From contig ML976984.1 in assembly GCA_010015675.1 (NCBI GenBank), positions 869,534 through 933,533 of the forward strand: 64,000 nucleotides of DNA. Direction: 5' to 3'. Shown one piece after another: positions 46,827 through 57,208 of this stretch (positions are counted from its first letter, which is position 1; the number at the start of each line of letters is the position of its first letter). Position numbers and translations under genes: made by a program. The stretch comes from Byssothecium circinans. Taxonomy: Eukaryota; Ascomycota; Dothideomycetes; Pleosporales; Massarinaceae. The notes below the pieces were generated by a model that was given only the letters and a program-made list of their open reading frames with translations, was not told where the DNA came from and searched no databases.

Positions 46827-47447
46827 ATGGCAGACTGTGAGCCTACTTGCCCTTCGGGATGGCTCGACACTGACAGTGCACAGCATCTTCCCCCCCACTT
46901 GCTACCCATGCGTAAGCTCCTCAAGCAGCTCTTCCACAACCCCAAATGGCTGACACCCCCATTCAGAGCTTCCCCGGTGACTCCGATCAACCTGGTCCTC
47001 CTCTCGCTCTTCGCCGTCCTCGTCTACCTCCGCCTCAAGCCGGCGAAGCCGCAGACCCTCCCCAAAGCCCCACCGCCCACGGTCTTCCGCACATTCACCC
47101 CGCCTGAGCTGCTCCCCTACAACGGTCTGAAAGGCATGCCTGTCTATCTTGCTGTGCGTGGATGCGTGTTCGATGTTACTGCGGGCCGGAATTTCTACGG
47201 TCCGGGTGGTCCGTATGCCAACTTCGCGGGAAGAGACGCCAGTCGAGGGCTCGCATGCGGCAGCTTCGACGAGGACATGTTGACAAAGGACCTGGACGGA
47301 CCGCTTGACACACTAGACGATCTCGACGCCGAACAGATGGATGCTATGCGAGGCTGGGAGGAGCGTTTCATGGAAAAATATCTGGTTGTGGGTAAGCTCG
47401 TCGCAGTGGGCAGCCCGGAAGCCAAAGCTGCTGCCGCTCAACAATAA
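46827..47447 (+). CDS. Cytochrome b5-like/MAPR haem-binding membrane protein
   Basis: This is a single exon of 206 residues from ATG at 46827 (MADCEPTCPSGWLDTD). The in-frame ATG at 46908 (MRKLLKQLFHNPKW) is an alternative that would drop 27 residues. One membrane span lies near residues 52-70 (INLVLLSLFAVLVYLRL). The cytochrome b5-like fold follows: FRTFTPPELLPYNGLKGMPV, YLAVRGCVFDVTAGRNFYGP, GGPYANFAGRDASRGLACGS, ending in a helix with MEKYLVVGKLVA. This is the membrane-associated progesterone receptor/Dap1 type, with tyrosine rather than bis-histidine haem coordination. Dap1 proteins bind haem and support cytochrome P450 enzymes such as Erg11 at the ER. Confidence 0.85.
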   Translation: MADCEPTCPSGWLDTDSAQHLPPHLLPMRKLLKQLFHNPKWLTPPFRASPVTPINLVLLSLFAVLVYLRLKPAKPQTLPKAPPPTVFRTFTPPELLPYNGLKGMPVYLAVRGCVFDVTAGRNFYGPGGPYANFAGRDASRGLACGSFDEDMLTKDLDGPLDTLDDLDAEQMDAMRGWEERFMEKYLVVGKLVAVGSPEAKAAAAQQ

Positions 47448-48161
47448 GGAGATCAGATGGTTCATCAAGAAAGGATGGATGGAAATCACTGGTAACGAAA
47501 GCATCATTTGTGATGGCATAAATTGGATCAGATACACGGCGGTTTCCGAGGAAATGTACCAGCGGGAGGCATCAGTTCTCTTCGTAAAACAGCCGGGACA
47601 GGATGTTGGAATGATAAGAATTTCATCATGTCGACCAGATTCCGCGCTTTGTACGGTTATACTTGGTATTCGCCGTGTCTTCGCGCAATTCCCTTCAACC
47701 CGTAAACAACCCATGTCTTCGATGAGATCCTGCAGTCATATGTCGAAGATGTGGCTGCATATGTATCTTACCAAGCACGAGTATCAGTAAGTATTACGCA
47801 ACCGTACCAACTATTTCTTTCCTATGCAGTGAGAGGTCCAGCACCTCTACCTTCCTTCCTGCATCATTTCATCCCACCCTCTCAATATCACCTAGAATTG
47901 GCAGGGTTCTATTACTACGAGTGGTTTCAGCCTCAATGCAGGGTGCCTACCTATGATCTGCATGTGTCGGTCCTACACGAGCAAATATACGGCTAGCCTG
48001 CTCAAGCCTAGCGCCTCTACATTAGGTATTAACTCGTCGCTCTCACCTTCTTTTCCTGTCAGTCCATCAACAACTGTCCAAAAATCGAATTATCGCGTAT
48101 CCTCCCTATTCAATTGCCAAAATACCAAGCATCCATCAATAACTCACGCGCGCTATCAACA
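47448..48161. other. Intergenic, no gene
   Basis: 3' flank of the cytochrome b5-like gene and promoter/5' leader of the small HMG-like gene. Only short shadow-like frames are present. Confidence 0.5.
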
Positions 48162-48658
48162 ATGGCACCTTCCACCTCCAAAACAGCCACCCCGAAGACC
48201 AAGGCTAGCGACGCCGGCGTCAAGAAGGCTGGTCGACCCGCCGGACGCGGGTCGAAGAAAGCCAAAACCCGTGAGGCTATGATCAAGATGCAAGCCTTCT
48301 GTACGTTTTCCTGCGACTAATCCCAACAAATTCGCGTCAAGTCGCGTCGCAACGCGTTCTTAGTCGTCCGTACCTTCCGTTTCAACTCACTTGTCAACAC
48401 GAGAATTTTGCTAACAGTCAACAGTCAAGGAGAACCGTCCCAAGTACAAGGACTTGGAGTTCAAGGAGCAGCAGAAGAGCTTGGGCGCGGACGTACGTGG
48501 ATTCATTTTACTCATGTTGCGGACTTGTGGTCGCTCAGTCTCCATTTCTTGCTCTCTCCATCATCTTCGTCCTTTTCACTGTCTCTTCCAAGATCCAACA
48601 TTGACTGACACGTTCGCAGTGGAAGAAGAGCGCCAAGAACCCGAAGAACAACGCTTAG
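48162..48658 (+). CDS. Small basic HMG-box-like protein
   Basis: The model is join(48162..48300,48425..48492,48620..48658), 81 residues, with introns of 124 and 127 nt in phase. Start MAPSTSKTATPKTKASDAGV, then AT-hook-like basic KKAGRPAGRGSKKAK. The rest, MQAFFKENRPKYKDLEFKEQ and KSLGADWKKSAKNPKN, has the spacing of a shortened HMG/YABBY-like box with the aromatic F, P-K-Y and W-K-K positions. HMG proteins of this size bend DNA without sequence preference in chromatin. The basic GRP motif supports DNA binding. Family membership is an inference from a short motif; the exon structure is well supported. Confidence 0.75.
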
Positions 48659-49871
48659 GTCGACAACATGAAGTCGGCCTCGGCTGCGTTACTCTCCCTT
48701 GAGTCACGTGTGCGACAGAGCTTCGATCTTCACCCATCTGCTTTTCACCTTCTATCAACATACCCTTTTTCACGACTGGTATTTACGGATTTTTCAATGG
48801 GCAACTGTGGGGTGCGGTTACTTTACAGCGCTTCTCGCCACTGCTTATGAAGATGCGCATTACGGACGAGTGCTTTTTCCTTGGGTGGACAGGATGGAGG
48901 TAGGCGCACGCAACCGGAACATCGATAGGCATAGTTCCGTGGAGCAATATGGAAGATTATCCTTCTAACAATGTTGCACATATTGTTTGCGCCATGTTCC
49001 TACAGCTACGTGACGCGCCTTCTTTCAGGCTAATGTTGCGCGCATGATATCGCATGATTTCTCGGCTTCTACCTCCCATGTTGCGGTTTCTAAATTCCAG
49101 TTCCTCATCACGGCATCGAGACTACAATAGCGATTTGGCCTTTTTTATTCTTTGATTCCAGATGTGTTCCGGAGCCTTGCTGTCCATCTCGAAGAGTACC
49201 CATGTTGCCGAGGGATGGTTGCAGGGCTTCTTCATCAGAGCCGACTGGTACAAATATCGTCCAAGTCTCATGTCTGCATACGCAGCTCCCTAATTTGTGG
49301 TCAAAAAGCATCGGGCACAACGCGTTCCTGTGTCATGTGTTGACTTTGTAATCTTGCATGTGCCCAGGTGGAACCTCGAACTTCGATGTTGGAACTGTCA
49401 ATAAACCGACCCATCAATGGCAGCCGACGTCATCTTGCACAGTTACAGTACAGCTGCCCCACATGAACACTCCCGAGCTCCAATCCGACTTCGCGACAGC
49501 ATGCGGGGAACTGCCAATAACCACTTATGTTATTCGTCCAAAAGAAATCCATGAGCCTATGAGCACCCAGGAAAAGTAGACTTGTCAGCAATAATGTGTA
49601 AACGGACCCTCCGAATCTGAGTAGCTGTCGTACACACTTGTACCCCTCAATGAGGAGCTATCCTTTGCGCGGAACATGGCCGTCCATGGCATTGCTAATA
49701 CCTAGCTAAGCATAAATGTCTTTCTTTAACTTCCAGGTTTCTTTAACGCTTCTTTTCTCCATTCTACAAGCCTCCTTTGATTCCGACCTCTTTCATCTTA
49801 TCTCAAGACAAAACCTTGGAACTCTCCCGCCTTCTTCTGTCTAGTTCCCCAACATATCCACCTTCAACACA
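48659..49871. other. Intergenic, about 1.2 kb without a gene
   Basis: No supported frame. The last ~100 bp are pyrimidine-rich and probably the leader of the dioxygenase gene. Confidence 0.5.
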
Positions 49872-51092
49872 ATGGCTGAACGAAACGCAAAAGTCGACGT
49901 ACCGATCCTCAAAGACCTCACCATAGACAACATTACCGAAAATGTCCACCGCATCAACTCCCAAGGCGACGACGCCCGACTAAAATACATTCTGGAAAGA
50001 CTAGTCTCGCACCTCCACGACTTTGCGCGCGAAACGCGATTAAGCACCAATGAATGGATGGCGGGAATTGAATTCCTCACAGCGGTGGGGAAGAGATGCA
50101 CGGATGTCCGCCAGGTACGAAGGCCCTTCCTTCACAGCTCTAGAGTACAGCATTGGAAACACTATGAAGCTTGACTGTATGCACGAATCCCGGTCACTGA
50201 TCCGTCCTTTGCGACTAATTAGGAATTCATCCTCCTCTCCGACACCCTAGGCCTCTCCCTCCTGATCGACTCCATCGACCACCCCAAACCCGCCCTCTCA
50301 ACCGAAGGCACAGTCCTCGGCCCCTACCACACACACGACGCGCATTCCCTCACACCCGGCAGTTCCATCTCGGGCGACCCCAGTGGGACTCCTCTCCTCT
50401 GCCTCTGCACCGTAAAGTCCACCTCCGGAGCCCCCATTCCCGACGTGAAGGTCGACATCTGGGAAACGGACAGCAAGGGCGTCTACGACGTACAATACGA
50501 GCACTACAGCGGGGAGAACCCGGATGGAAGGGGCGTGATTCGGAGCGATGCCGAGGGAGTGTTTTGGTTCAAGGCGATTGTGCCGGTGCCGTATCAGATT
50601 CCTAACGATGGGCCTGTGGGGAGAATGTTAAGGTTGTTGGGACGGCATCCGTGGAGACCGAGTCATATGCATTTCATGTTTGAGAAGCAGGGGTTTGATC
50701 ATCTTATCACGTATGGTTTCCTCTTTCTTTTTTTTCTTTTATCGACAAACCTCCGCCTCTGATCAAGCCGCTCCTGGAAAAGTAGGAAAGGGAATCCTAA
50801 CTAATGTGTTGTATATAGAGCGCTATACCTCCGCGGCGACCCCTACGAAACCTCCGACGCCGTCTTCGGCGTCAAGGAATCCCTCATCGTGGACCTAGGC
50901 ACCGTGAACGCAGAGCAAGCTGGTAAATACGGCGTGGAAGAGGGCACCAAGTTATTGACGTATGATTTCGTGCTGGTAACTGATGAAGAGACGAGAAAGT
51001 TGAGGGATGAGGAGGCGTTGAAGGCGATGAAGAAGTTGGGCAGAGAGGGTATGACGATTATCGATGGGTTGTTGGTTCCGGATGTGGATTGA
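49872..51092 (+). CDS. Intradiol ring-cleavage dioxygenase (hydroxyquinol/catechol 1,2-dioxygenase type)
   Basis: The model is join(49872..50114,50223..50710,50819..51092), 334 residues, introns of 108 nt each. The N-terminal helical dioxygenase domain (residues 1-~105) includes NEWMAGIEFLTAVGKRCTD. The catalytic beta-barrel has the Fe(III) ligands Tyr169 (SKGVYDVQ), Tyr205 (VPVPYQIPNDGP), His229 and His231 (HPWRPSHMHFMF). Their spacing of 36, 24 and 2 residues equals that of bacterial catechol 1,2-dioxygenase. The enzyme opens catechol or hydroxyquinol rings to muconate or maleylacetate, using O2, in aromatic catabolism. GPVGRMLRLLGRHPWRPSHM is closest to fungal hydroxyquinol forms, but substrate cannot be fixed. 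It is cytosolic, with no signal peptide. No other aromatic-pathway gene is adjacent. Confidence 0.93.
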
Positions 51093-51380
51093 GTGGTTGG
51101 ACGTGTTGGCTAGAGGGGGGAGTTAAGGGTATTTTATGTGTGTTAGATAAGCGGTTGAGTATCGAGTGTCACATGTACCCCCTCTCAGGGCTCTGGTGAT
51201 CCAGTGATTGATATGAATTCCACTCACCTGACCAACCGCTCTCACCGTATCCCCCCTCCCAACTCCGCACTTAGACCCTCTCGCCCACAATCTTCTATTT
51301 TTTTTGAATCATATTGTGACAATTCATCTACTATATATATCCCAACTATCCCCCAAAATTCTTATCAAAATCACAATCAA

Positions 51381-51614
51381 GAGCGCGTGGTCCAGTGGTC
51401 AAGACGACCACCCCATATTTCGCTACCGTAGCAAAGTTATGGAGCCTCACGATTTCGTAGGCAAGCAAAGTTTCTGGACAAAGTTGTGCAAAGTTTAGGC
51501 CTTCACAGCAGCCTGAGACAAAGTTTGACCCCGGGATACCGTCGTGGTTGCAAAATTCTGTGCGGTAAAGCGAGAGGGATGTGGGAGGCTCGGGTTCGAA
51601 TCTCGACGTGCTCA
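51381..51614 (+). ncRNA. tRNA-like RNA polymerase III gene with widely split A and B boxes
   Basis: The 5' end (gagcgcg) pairs with cgtgctc at 51607-51613 to form a 7-bp acceptor-like stem with one G-U. A D-arm follows (gtc/gac with loop cagtggtcaa, 51390-51405) carrying the A-box tggtccagtgg. A complete T-arm is at 51590-51606 (tcggg, loop ttcgaat, ctcga) carrying the B-box ggttcgaatc. Discriminator A and a T7 terminator (51620-51626) follow. Between the two halves are ~185 nt, far more than a normal tRNA. An anticodon stem accac/gtgg is possible, but the loop has C at position 33 instead of the invariant U. It is either a tRNA with a very long intron, a decayed tRNA, or a distinct Pol III RNA. 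The interior repeats caaagtt five times. Confidence 0.6.
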
Positions 51615-51928
51615 TTCCTTTTTTTCGGTGTTTTTCTGTGGTGCTTTTTCAGTGCTTTGGTGAAGTGGAGGGTTTTTGCTTATTTTTTGGCTGGGTGCAT
51701 GTAGGCATAGGGGGAAGATGAAAGAAAATGGGATAGACCGTCACTGAAAAGTACATTAAAGATAACCGTTGCGAAGTTTATGATCGCTGAAATAATGATA
51801 GATACCATGCTATTTGATTAACCTCACTAACCCAGAACCCAAAATAATACATAATGTAGAAGCGTCGTCGAACCAGATACATGTACCCATTACGGGAAAG
51901 TGATTCGAGTTGCACACTGATGATCGTA
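51615..51928. other. Pol III terminator and 3' flank of PEX14
   Basis: The T-run at 51620-51626 should terminate the tRNA-like transcript. The rest is PEX14 3' flank without coding frames. Confidence 0.5.
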
Positions 51929-53215
51929 CTATGAGCCAGTGCTAGCATCGGCAGCTGTGCCGCTCTCGCTAGTATCCTTTTTCGCCTCCTCGTTCTTCTT
52001 TGCTGCTGCCATCTGCCAAGCGGGAATTGCTGCCCGGCCACCGGCAAGTCTACCATACGGTGACGGTGATGCCGTCTTCTCGGGCGCTGGTGTCGAAGGC
52101 GCCGCACTGCTACTTCCCTGCGCGTCTGCCGAGCCGGTGCCATTGGGATGTTCGCTAGGTGTGGCGGGAGTGGATTGCTGGGTTGACGTTGGAACCGGTG
52201 TCGAAGCCGCATTCATACCATTGATATTCGGTGTCGATATGGAAGCTTGAGGCTGACTCATTCCGTAGTATGGTGCCGCAGTAGGCGGTCTCGCGGTTCC
52301 TGAACCCATCCGATTCCCAACCAGCGTTTTCAAGCTCTTCAGTTCGGTCGACAACTCCTTTAACCTCGTATCGTTAGACTCCTTCTGCGCATCTAACGCC
52401 TTTGGAATCAAGTCTCGTAATCCTCTCACGTCGTCTTCTATCCTCCGGTTATCGTCTCCTTGTCTCTTTGACGACTCCTTCAAGCTCGCCAGCACGGATT
52501 CCATTTCTCCAAGTGCGTTGTCTAGGCGCGTTGTGCGGGCTTCTTCAGAGGCTTTGAGGGCATTGGTATCGGTGTTGAGTTGTTCGAGGAGAGAGAAGGC
52601 GCGCTCAAAGGAGGCGTCGATGGAGGCTTTGTCTTGTTCGAGCTGGGGCGGAGTGGGCGGTGCGATGAGTGGGATTATGTAGCGCTTTGCGGTAAAGTAG
52701 AGTCCATAGCTTATGCCACCCATCACTGTGGCCATGATGAAGTAGTCGCGCCAGTCGCGTTTCGGGGGCCTAGGTATCCATTAGTCTTTCCCTCATGCTA
52801 TGGGTGTGTTGGGTTTCCTACTCTGGCGGGGGAGGCTGTTGCCAGTACCCCGGAGGTGGATAGTTTCCATAAGGGGGCGCTGATGGTGGCGGCCTGTTGG
52901 ATGCATAATTGGGCGGCGTGGAGCTCTGTGATGGTGGTGGAGAGGGGTGGCCGGGGTCTTCGGATGCGCGAGCGAGGGAGATATCGATCTCCTCTTGCGT
53001 GAGGTTCTTCGACTGTAGAAACGCTATTCGCTTTTCCAATGATGCGCTCGCCACGGACGGGTCCTGGAGAACTAGATATGAAGTTAGAGATGGTGTCGCG
53101 AGGCGAGTCGTGCATTATGACGAACGTACAGGAAACCTGCGCTTGTTAGGAAGAAGTCGTCATAGTTAGAGGATATTGTACCTACAGCAGAGGTTATGAG
53201 ATCCTCGCGAACCAT
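51929..53215 (-). CDS. PEX14: Peroxisomal membrane docking protein Pex14
   Basis: The model is complement(join(51929..52769,52822..53071,53130..53136,53186..53215)), 375 residues. Exon 1 (MVREDLITSA) is joined to a 7-nt microexon (gtttcct) and then to exon 3, giving SAVSFLQDPSVASASLEKRI. This is the conserved Pex14 N-terminal domain that binds Pex5 WxxxF motifs and Pex19. A Pro-rich linker follows, then a hydrophobic segment near 105-130 (YFIMATVMGGISYGLYFTAK), a coiled coil at ~150-220 (RTTRLDNALGEMESVLASLK) and a low-complexity C-terminus. Pex14 forms the docking complex and import pore for matrix proteins at the peroxisome. Other splice choices lose or gain a residue in the FLQDP core; the microexon model matches best. 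Confidence 0.9.
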
Positions 53216-54676
53216 CTTGGCTACCGACAGCGACAGTGCGGTCGCATAAGATGCAGAGAGTGGAATGGGTGGTTAACGTGAAATGCGGATTCCAGCCGAG
53301 GTTCGGAACCAGCCTCACGTGCTAGCCTAGAAATGGATCGGCTAGATTTGAAGCTCAGACAACTGTGTGCACTTCAGACGACTCATCATCATTATTTCTT
53401 GACGAGCCTTTGTTGTTGCCGTTCTTTGTTTGTCTCATTGTTCTGTATACCTCCTATGAATATACGGTGCATTACACAATGGAAGATGGCCGGCGGAGCG
53501 CGCAACGCGCGTCGTCCACTACTTACAAATTTCCCGTTCTACTTCACGCGTATCTCGTGTCATGAACACACGCATCAACTCGTTCAGTAGTGAATCGATC
53601 GTGGCTATGTCACAACCCTCCCTTCAGTCCCCGAGATGGAGATAACAAGGTCGGACATGGCACACACCATGCATTCATTTCCCTTTCATCATCAACAGAA
53701 ACCCGTGACAAACTTATGCTCATGAACCTCCCCTCTCGTACCACGCGTCGCAAGCATACCTACAGTTGGTAGCTCAACCTGATATGGTTCTTTCTTGCAT
53801 GTAACTTCACAGATGGCCCTGTCAGTCGACATTTATCTCTCCCCATCAAGGCATTAGAGCATTTGCACTTTCCCGATCTATGTCTCACTCACAGTCAGCC
53901 TCCGAATCAATCGTTTCCTTCTGATTTATACATCATTTTTCATTACATCATACCTGATATTGAAAAATAGAATGCAGACCGCTGAGAATTCGGAGAGTAC
54001 GCAAGGAAGGTCACGCTATGTGATCAAAAATGGGCATGGCGGCCACGATGTTTCCCTTCCGCCTCCAAAAACAGCGGAGATCCTTTGGCATGACAGGCGA
54101 GGATTTATATAAGCTGTACTTGCACAACCACAAGCCCATGGATTACCAGGGTGTGCCCGCTTCTCCACTGCTAGGTAAAGCATACCGACATTTTCATTCA
54201 CCCCCCTCACGATAGCAAAATCTCGGGCAATAAGCCAACAACTATACTCCGCAAAACTCACCCAGAGGTGATTCGGTCCTTTATACTCCGTCTAACTGCT
54301 GAGCTTTAGTAGGGATGCGAGGTTTCCTAGCTTGTTTCCCGAGTTTATCTTTCCGGGAGAGCCACCCTTGCCGTCGTCGCACATGAGACTTTCCGGTTCA
54401 CGCGGGCTCAGACAAACGCTCCCCTACCAATCAACGTAACTCCTACTTCAGGATCCGATATGAAGCCGCCAGTCTCACTCACTCACATTGTGCAGACCGC
54501 CCAAGACAATCGACGCTAGTGCCAACAATAGCTTTCTTCTCTCACCTTTAAAGAATTCCTTTGTCTATAAGTCTTTCTCCCATTCTATCCCACCTTCTTA
54601 ACCACTTCCTCTGTTTAGACGCGACATCTTCCTCTTTACTCTTACATTTCTTCGTTATCCAAACTTTCTATAAACT
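53216..54676. other. Intergenic, about 1.5 kb without a gene
   Basis: Divergent promoters of PEX14 and the gene at 54677. No frame of interest; the last 150 bp are a C/T-rich leader. Confidence 0.5.
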
Positions 54677-56056
54677 ATGGCACCCAAGAACCCCAACGAT
54701 ACCCACGGCCGGACCAACGTGATCAGCGACGATATGGCGATGCAGATAGCTGCCGCCCAGAGCCAGCAGGCCAAGAAGAGGACCAGAGGTGGCGGTGGTT
54801 TCAAGCTATCTAGGGGAAGAGGTAATCCGGGCTCATCGAGATCGAACGCCACCTCTTCGAGTGCTCCTCTAAAAGCACCTCATTCCGGGCAAAAATCTCG
54901 CGGGCAAATACACACGTCCAACGATGCTGCGCGGCCAGCCCAAAAACCGACTTGGAGGTCGAACCACACAATGAAATCGCTTACCCGGAAAACAGTAGAT
55001 GACCTCTACGAGATTGTCAGAAAACGCGGCGGAACGGCAAAGGAGAAAGAGTTTCGGGAGTCAAAGGCGACGAAGGGGACGATGGCGCGCTGGATTCTCG
55101 ACGTCGAATCTATAAACACAGGTGACGCGGCAAAAGATATCCGCAACGATGGACTACCAGCAAACACTTCCGCCGCGGGACCAGGACTTCCAAGCTCAAT
55201 CGCCAATTTGAGCAACAAGCGTCAACGCGTTGGCAACCCCACAGCGTCAGAGCAACAAACGGTAAAGAAACCTAAAACACGCCATACTAACTTCAAGCAT
55301 CCTACTTCTCCACAGATCTCAAAGGGAGCTCCTGTCAAGCAGACCCAGCTACAGACCACATCACTCGGTGACGATCGTTCGAACGTTGATACAGATGAGA
55401 TCCAACGCCTGCTCCTGAGAGAGTTCTACAACGACCCAGAACCACTAACTTCTCCGGGAAGCATGTCCCCCGGCATCGGCAGGGCTAAATTCAAGGGCAA
55501 GAGCGCCGAGCGGGATCGCAACATACCAACCTTGAAGTATGTCGAGCGTCGACCGAAGAAAGTCAACGACAAGCATCTTGTCGACCGACACCCCACCATC
55601 GATGCATTGGGTCTCAACCCCGACCCTCATGCCGCCCCGCTTGACGGCACGCGAACGGTCAGGTTGAAAAGGAATCTTGTGGTGGTCAGCGCTGTACCTT
55701 CGCGGTATGGCCTGGCCCCGCATCTACACGAGACCACCATTCCCAAGTCAGACCTTACGAAAATCCACAAAGAGTACACGACTGGTGAAAAAGAGGTGTG
55801 GGACACACTTGTCCCTCACCTCAAGCCCGGCAAGCATGGCTGGGACGACGAGAACCACTGCTGGGCCTGGGAGGGTGATCCTGACTTGGAGGCCGGCGTT
55901 GGGCATCAGGTTGAGCTTGCGGACCAAGAGCGGCTTGATTGGGCGGGTGCTGCTTTCGAGAAGGAGTTCTTCCAGAAGTATCCTGGCAGACGTGGCAATC
56001 AGTGGCCTTGCGGGTGTCAGCTTCCGTGGAACGACTCCGATTCTGAGGAGGAGTAG
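54677..56056 (+). CDS. Hypothetical basic protein, probably nuclear
   Basis: This is a single exon of 459 residues from ATG at 54677 (MAPKNPNDTHGRTNVISDDM). The N-terminus is basic and Gly/Ser-rich (RTRGGGGFKLSRGRGNPGSS). Residues ~95-150 (SLTRKTVDDLYEIVRKRGGT and KATKGTMARWILDVESINTG) could be a helix-turn-helix of the SAP kind. A basic nuclear signal (KPKTRHTNFK) follows. The C-terminal ~100 residues appear folded, with many Trp (WDTLVPHLKPGKHGWDDENH, CWAWEGDP and NQWPCGCQLPWNDSDSEEE). No family is recognised. A role in chromatin or DNA binding is a guess from composition. Confidence 0.78.
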   Translation: MAPKNPNDTHGRTNVISDDMAMQIAAAQSQQAKKRTRGGGGFKLSRGRGNPGSSRSNATSSSAPLKAPHSGQKSRGQIHTSNDAARPAQKPTWRSNHTMKSLTRKTVDDLYEIVRKRGGTAKEKEFRESKATKGTMARWILDVESINTGDAAKDIRNDGLPANTSAAGPGLPSSIANLSNKRQRVGNPTASEQQTVKKPKTRHTNFKHPTSPQISKGAPVKQTQLQTTSLGDDRSNVDTDEIQRLLLREFYNDPEPLTSPGSMSPGIGRAKFKGKSAERDRNIPTLKYVERRPKKVNDKHLVDRHPTIDALGLNPDPHAAPLDGTRTVRLKRNLVVVSAVPSRYGLAPHLHETTIPKSDLTKIHKEYTTGEKEVWDTLVPHLKPGKHGWDDENHCWAWEGDPDLEAGVGHQVELADQERLDWAGAAFEKEFFQKYPGRRGNQWPCGCQLPWNDSDSEEE

Positions 56057-57208
56057 AGACGGCAGAATGGCATTTCGGCTATGACATCGAGGATTGATTT
56101 TCTTTGCATATTCCCTTTCTCCAGCGATGGTTGCATCTGCGCTGGCAGCACTTTCACTCTGCATCAGCAGCTCCCCCAGCACCTTCCCATTATACCCCTT
56201 GCATACTTTCCTCCTAGGTCTCTCCAGCGTCACGGTGATAGATAATAAAAATTGATTTGCTTCTATCGAAATATTGTCGTCAAAGTGACTCTTGGGACTT
56301 CGTGCAGTCTTGTTGGCTCTAGCCGAACTTTGTAACATCTATTTCTGATCTAGGGCGCAGCTTCACACACGAACCAACAGGGCCTTCGGATGTGGCGCAA
56401 AATTGAAGCACTCTCAAACACATTAAGTCTATTATCTGTGTCTGTGCTCATGACTCTTACTGTGCATGTGGGCTCGCTTGTCGCACGAGGGCAGTCTCGG
56501 TGTGTTGCCTTCTGTCTTCACGTTCGCGCCTGCTCCCTTCATTCACATAGCTCGCACCCACTTCCGCACTCGCAACCACCACATATTCCAGAAATCCATA
56601 ACAAGATTTCACTGTACTAATGATCAAGCGAGGCGCTCCCGATTAAGGAGCGTCAAACTCACGTCCGTGTTTTCCGAGGCCGCCGTTTACAACAGGCGCT
56701 ATAGTTGTGTGGCTGCGAATGCACCGCCATCAAAAGCCGGTATCTCAACTTCACCCCCTCGCCAACTTTTCGAAAGGCCCACAGAAGGTGCAACCCGTTT
56801 GTTTCGGCAACTCTCAGACCACCAGCTGCCAGAAACAGTGACTTCTCTGACTTTTCGAACGCATATTCTCGCCACCTAACATATGCACGACCTTTCTTTA
56901 GAACGCTTTCGCTCGTTTAACCAAACTAGAACGCCGACTTTCCGATGCAAAAGGTGTTGGGCAACTATATCCACATCTACTCTTACCTAGTGTCGAGTTT
57001 CATTCACGTTCACCAGACGCGCTCGGCTATATAACCACCCACAAATCTCCACTAGACCGCCCAACCTGTCTGACTCTGCAACGCTCACATTCGAAGAAGA
57101 GCAACACTCTCTTTCCAACTCTAGTCTTAGACTAGATTGGCCTCCTTCAACGCACCAACTGCCTCTCAAAAGCTACATAATACCACTCACCGCATTCTGC
57201 AATCCATC
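56057..57208. promoter_or_regulatory. Intergenic and promoter with TATA box
   Basis: No gene is supported across 1.15 kb. TATATAA at 57028-57034 lies 175 nt upstream of the ATG at 57209 and is followed by a C/T-rich leader, a usual fungal arrangement. Confidence 0.5.

Noticed and set aside
51381..51614. Assignment of the tRNA-like unit to a tRNA-Met (CAT)
   Set aside because: CAT can be placed in the loop, but C at position 33 and a mismatched stem base make a normal Met tRNA unlikely.
51346..51615. 89-codon minus-strand frame over the tRNA-like gene
   Set aside because: It is explained by the RNA structure on the other strand; there is no ATG context, domain or splice evidence.
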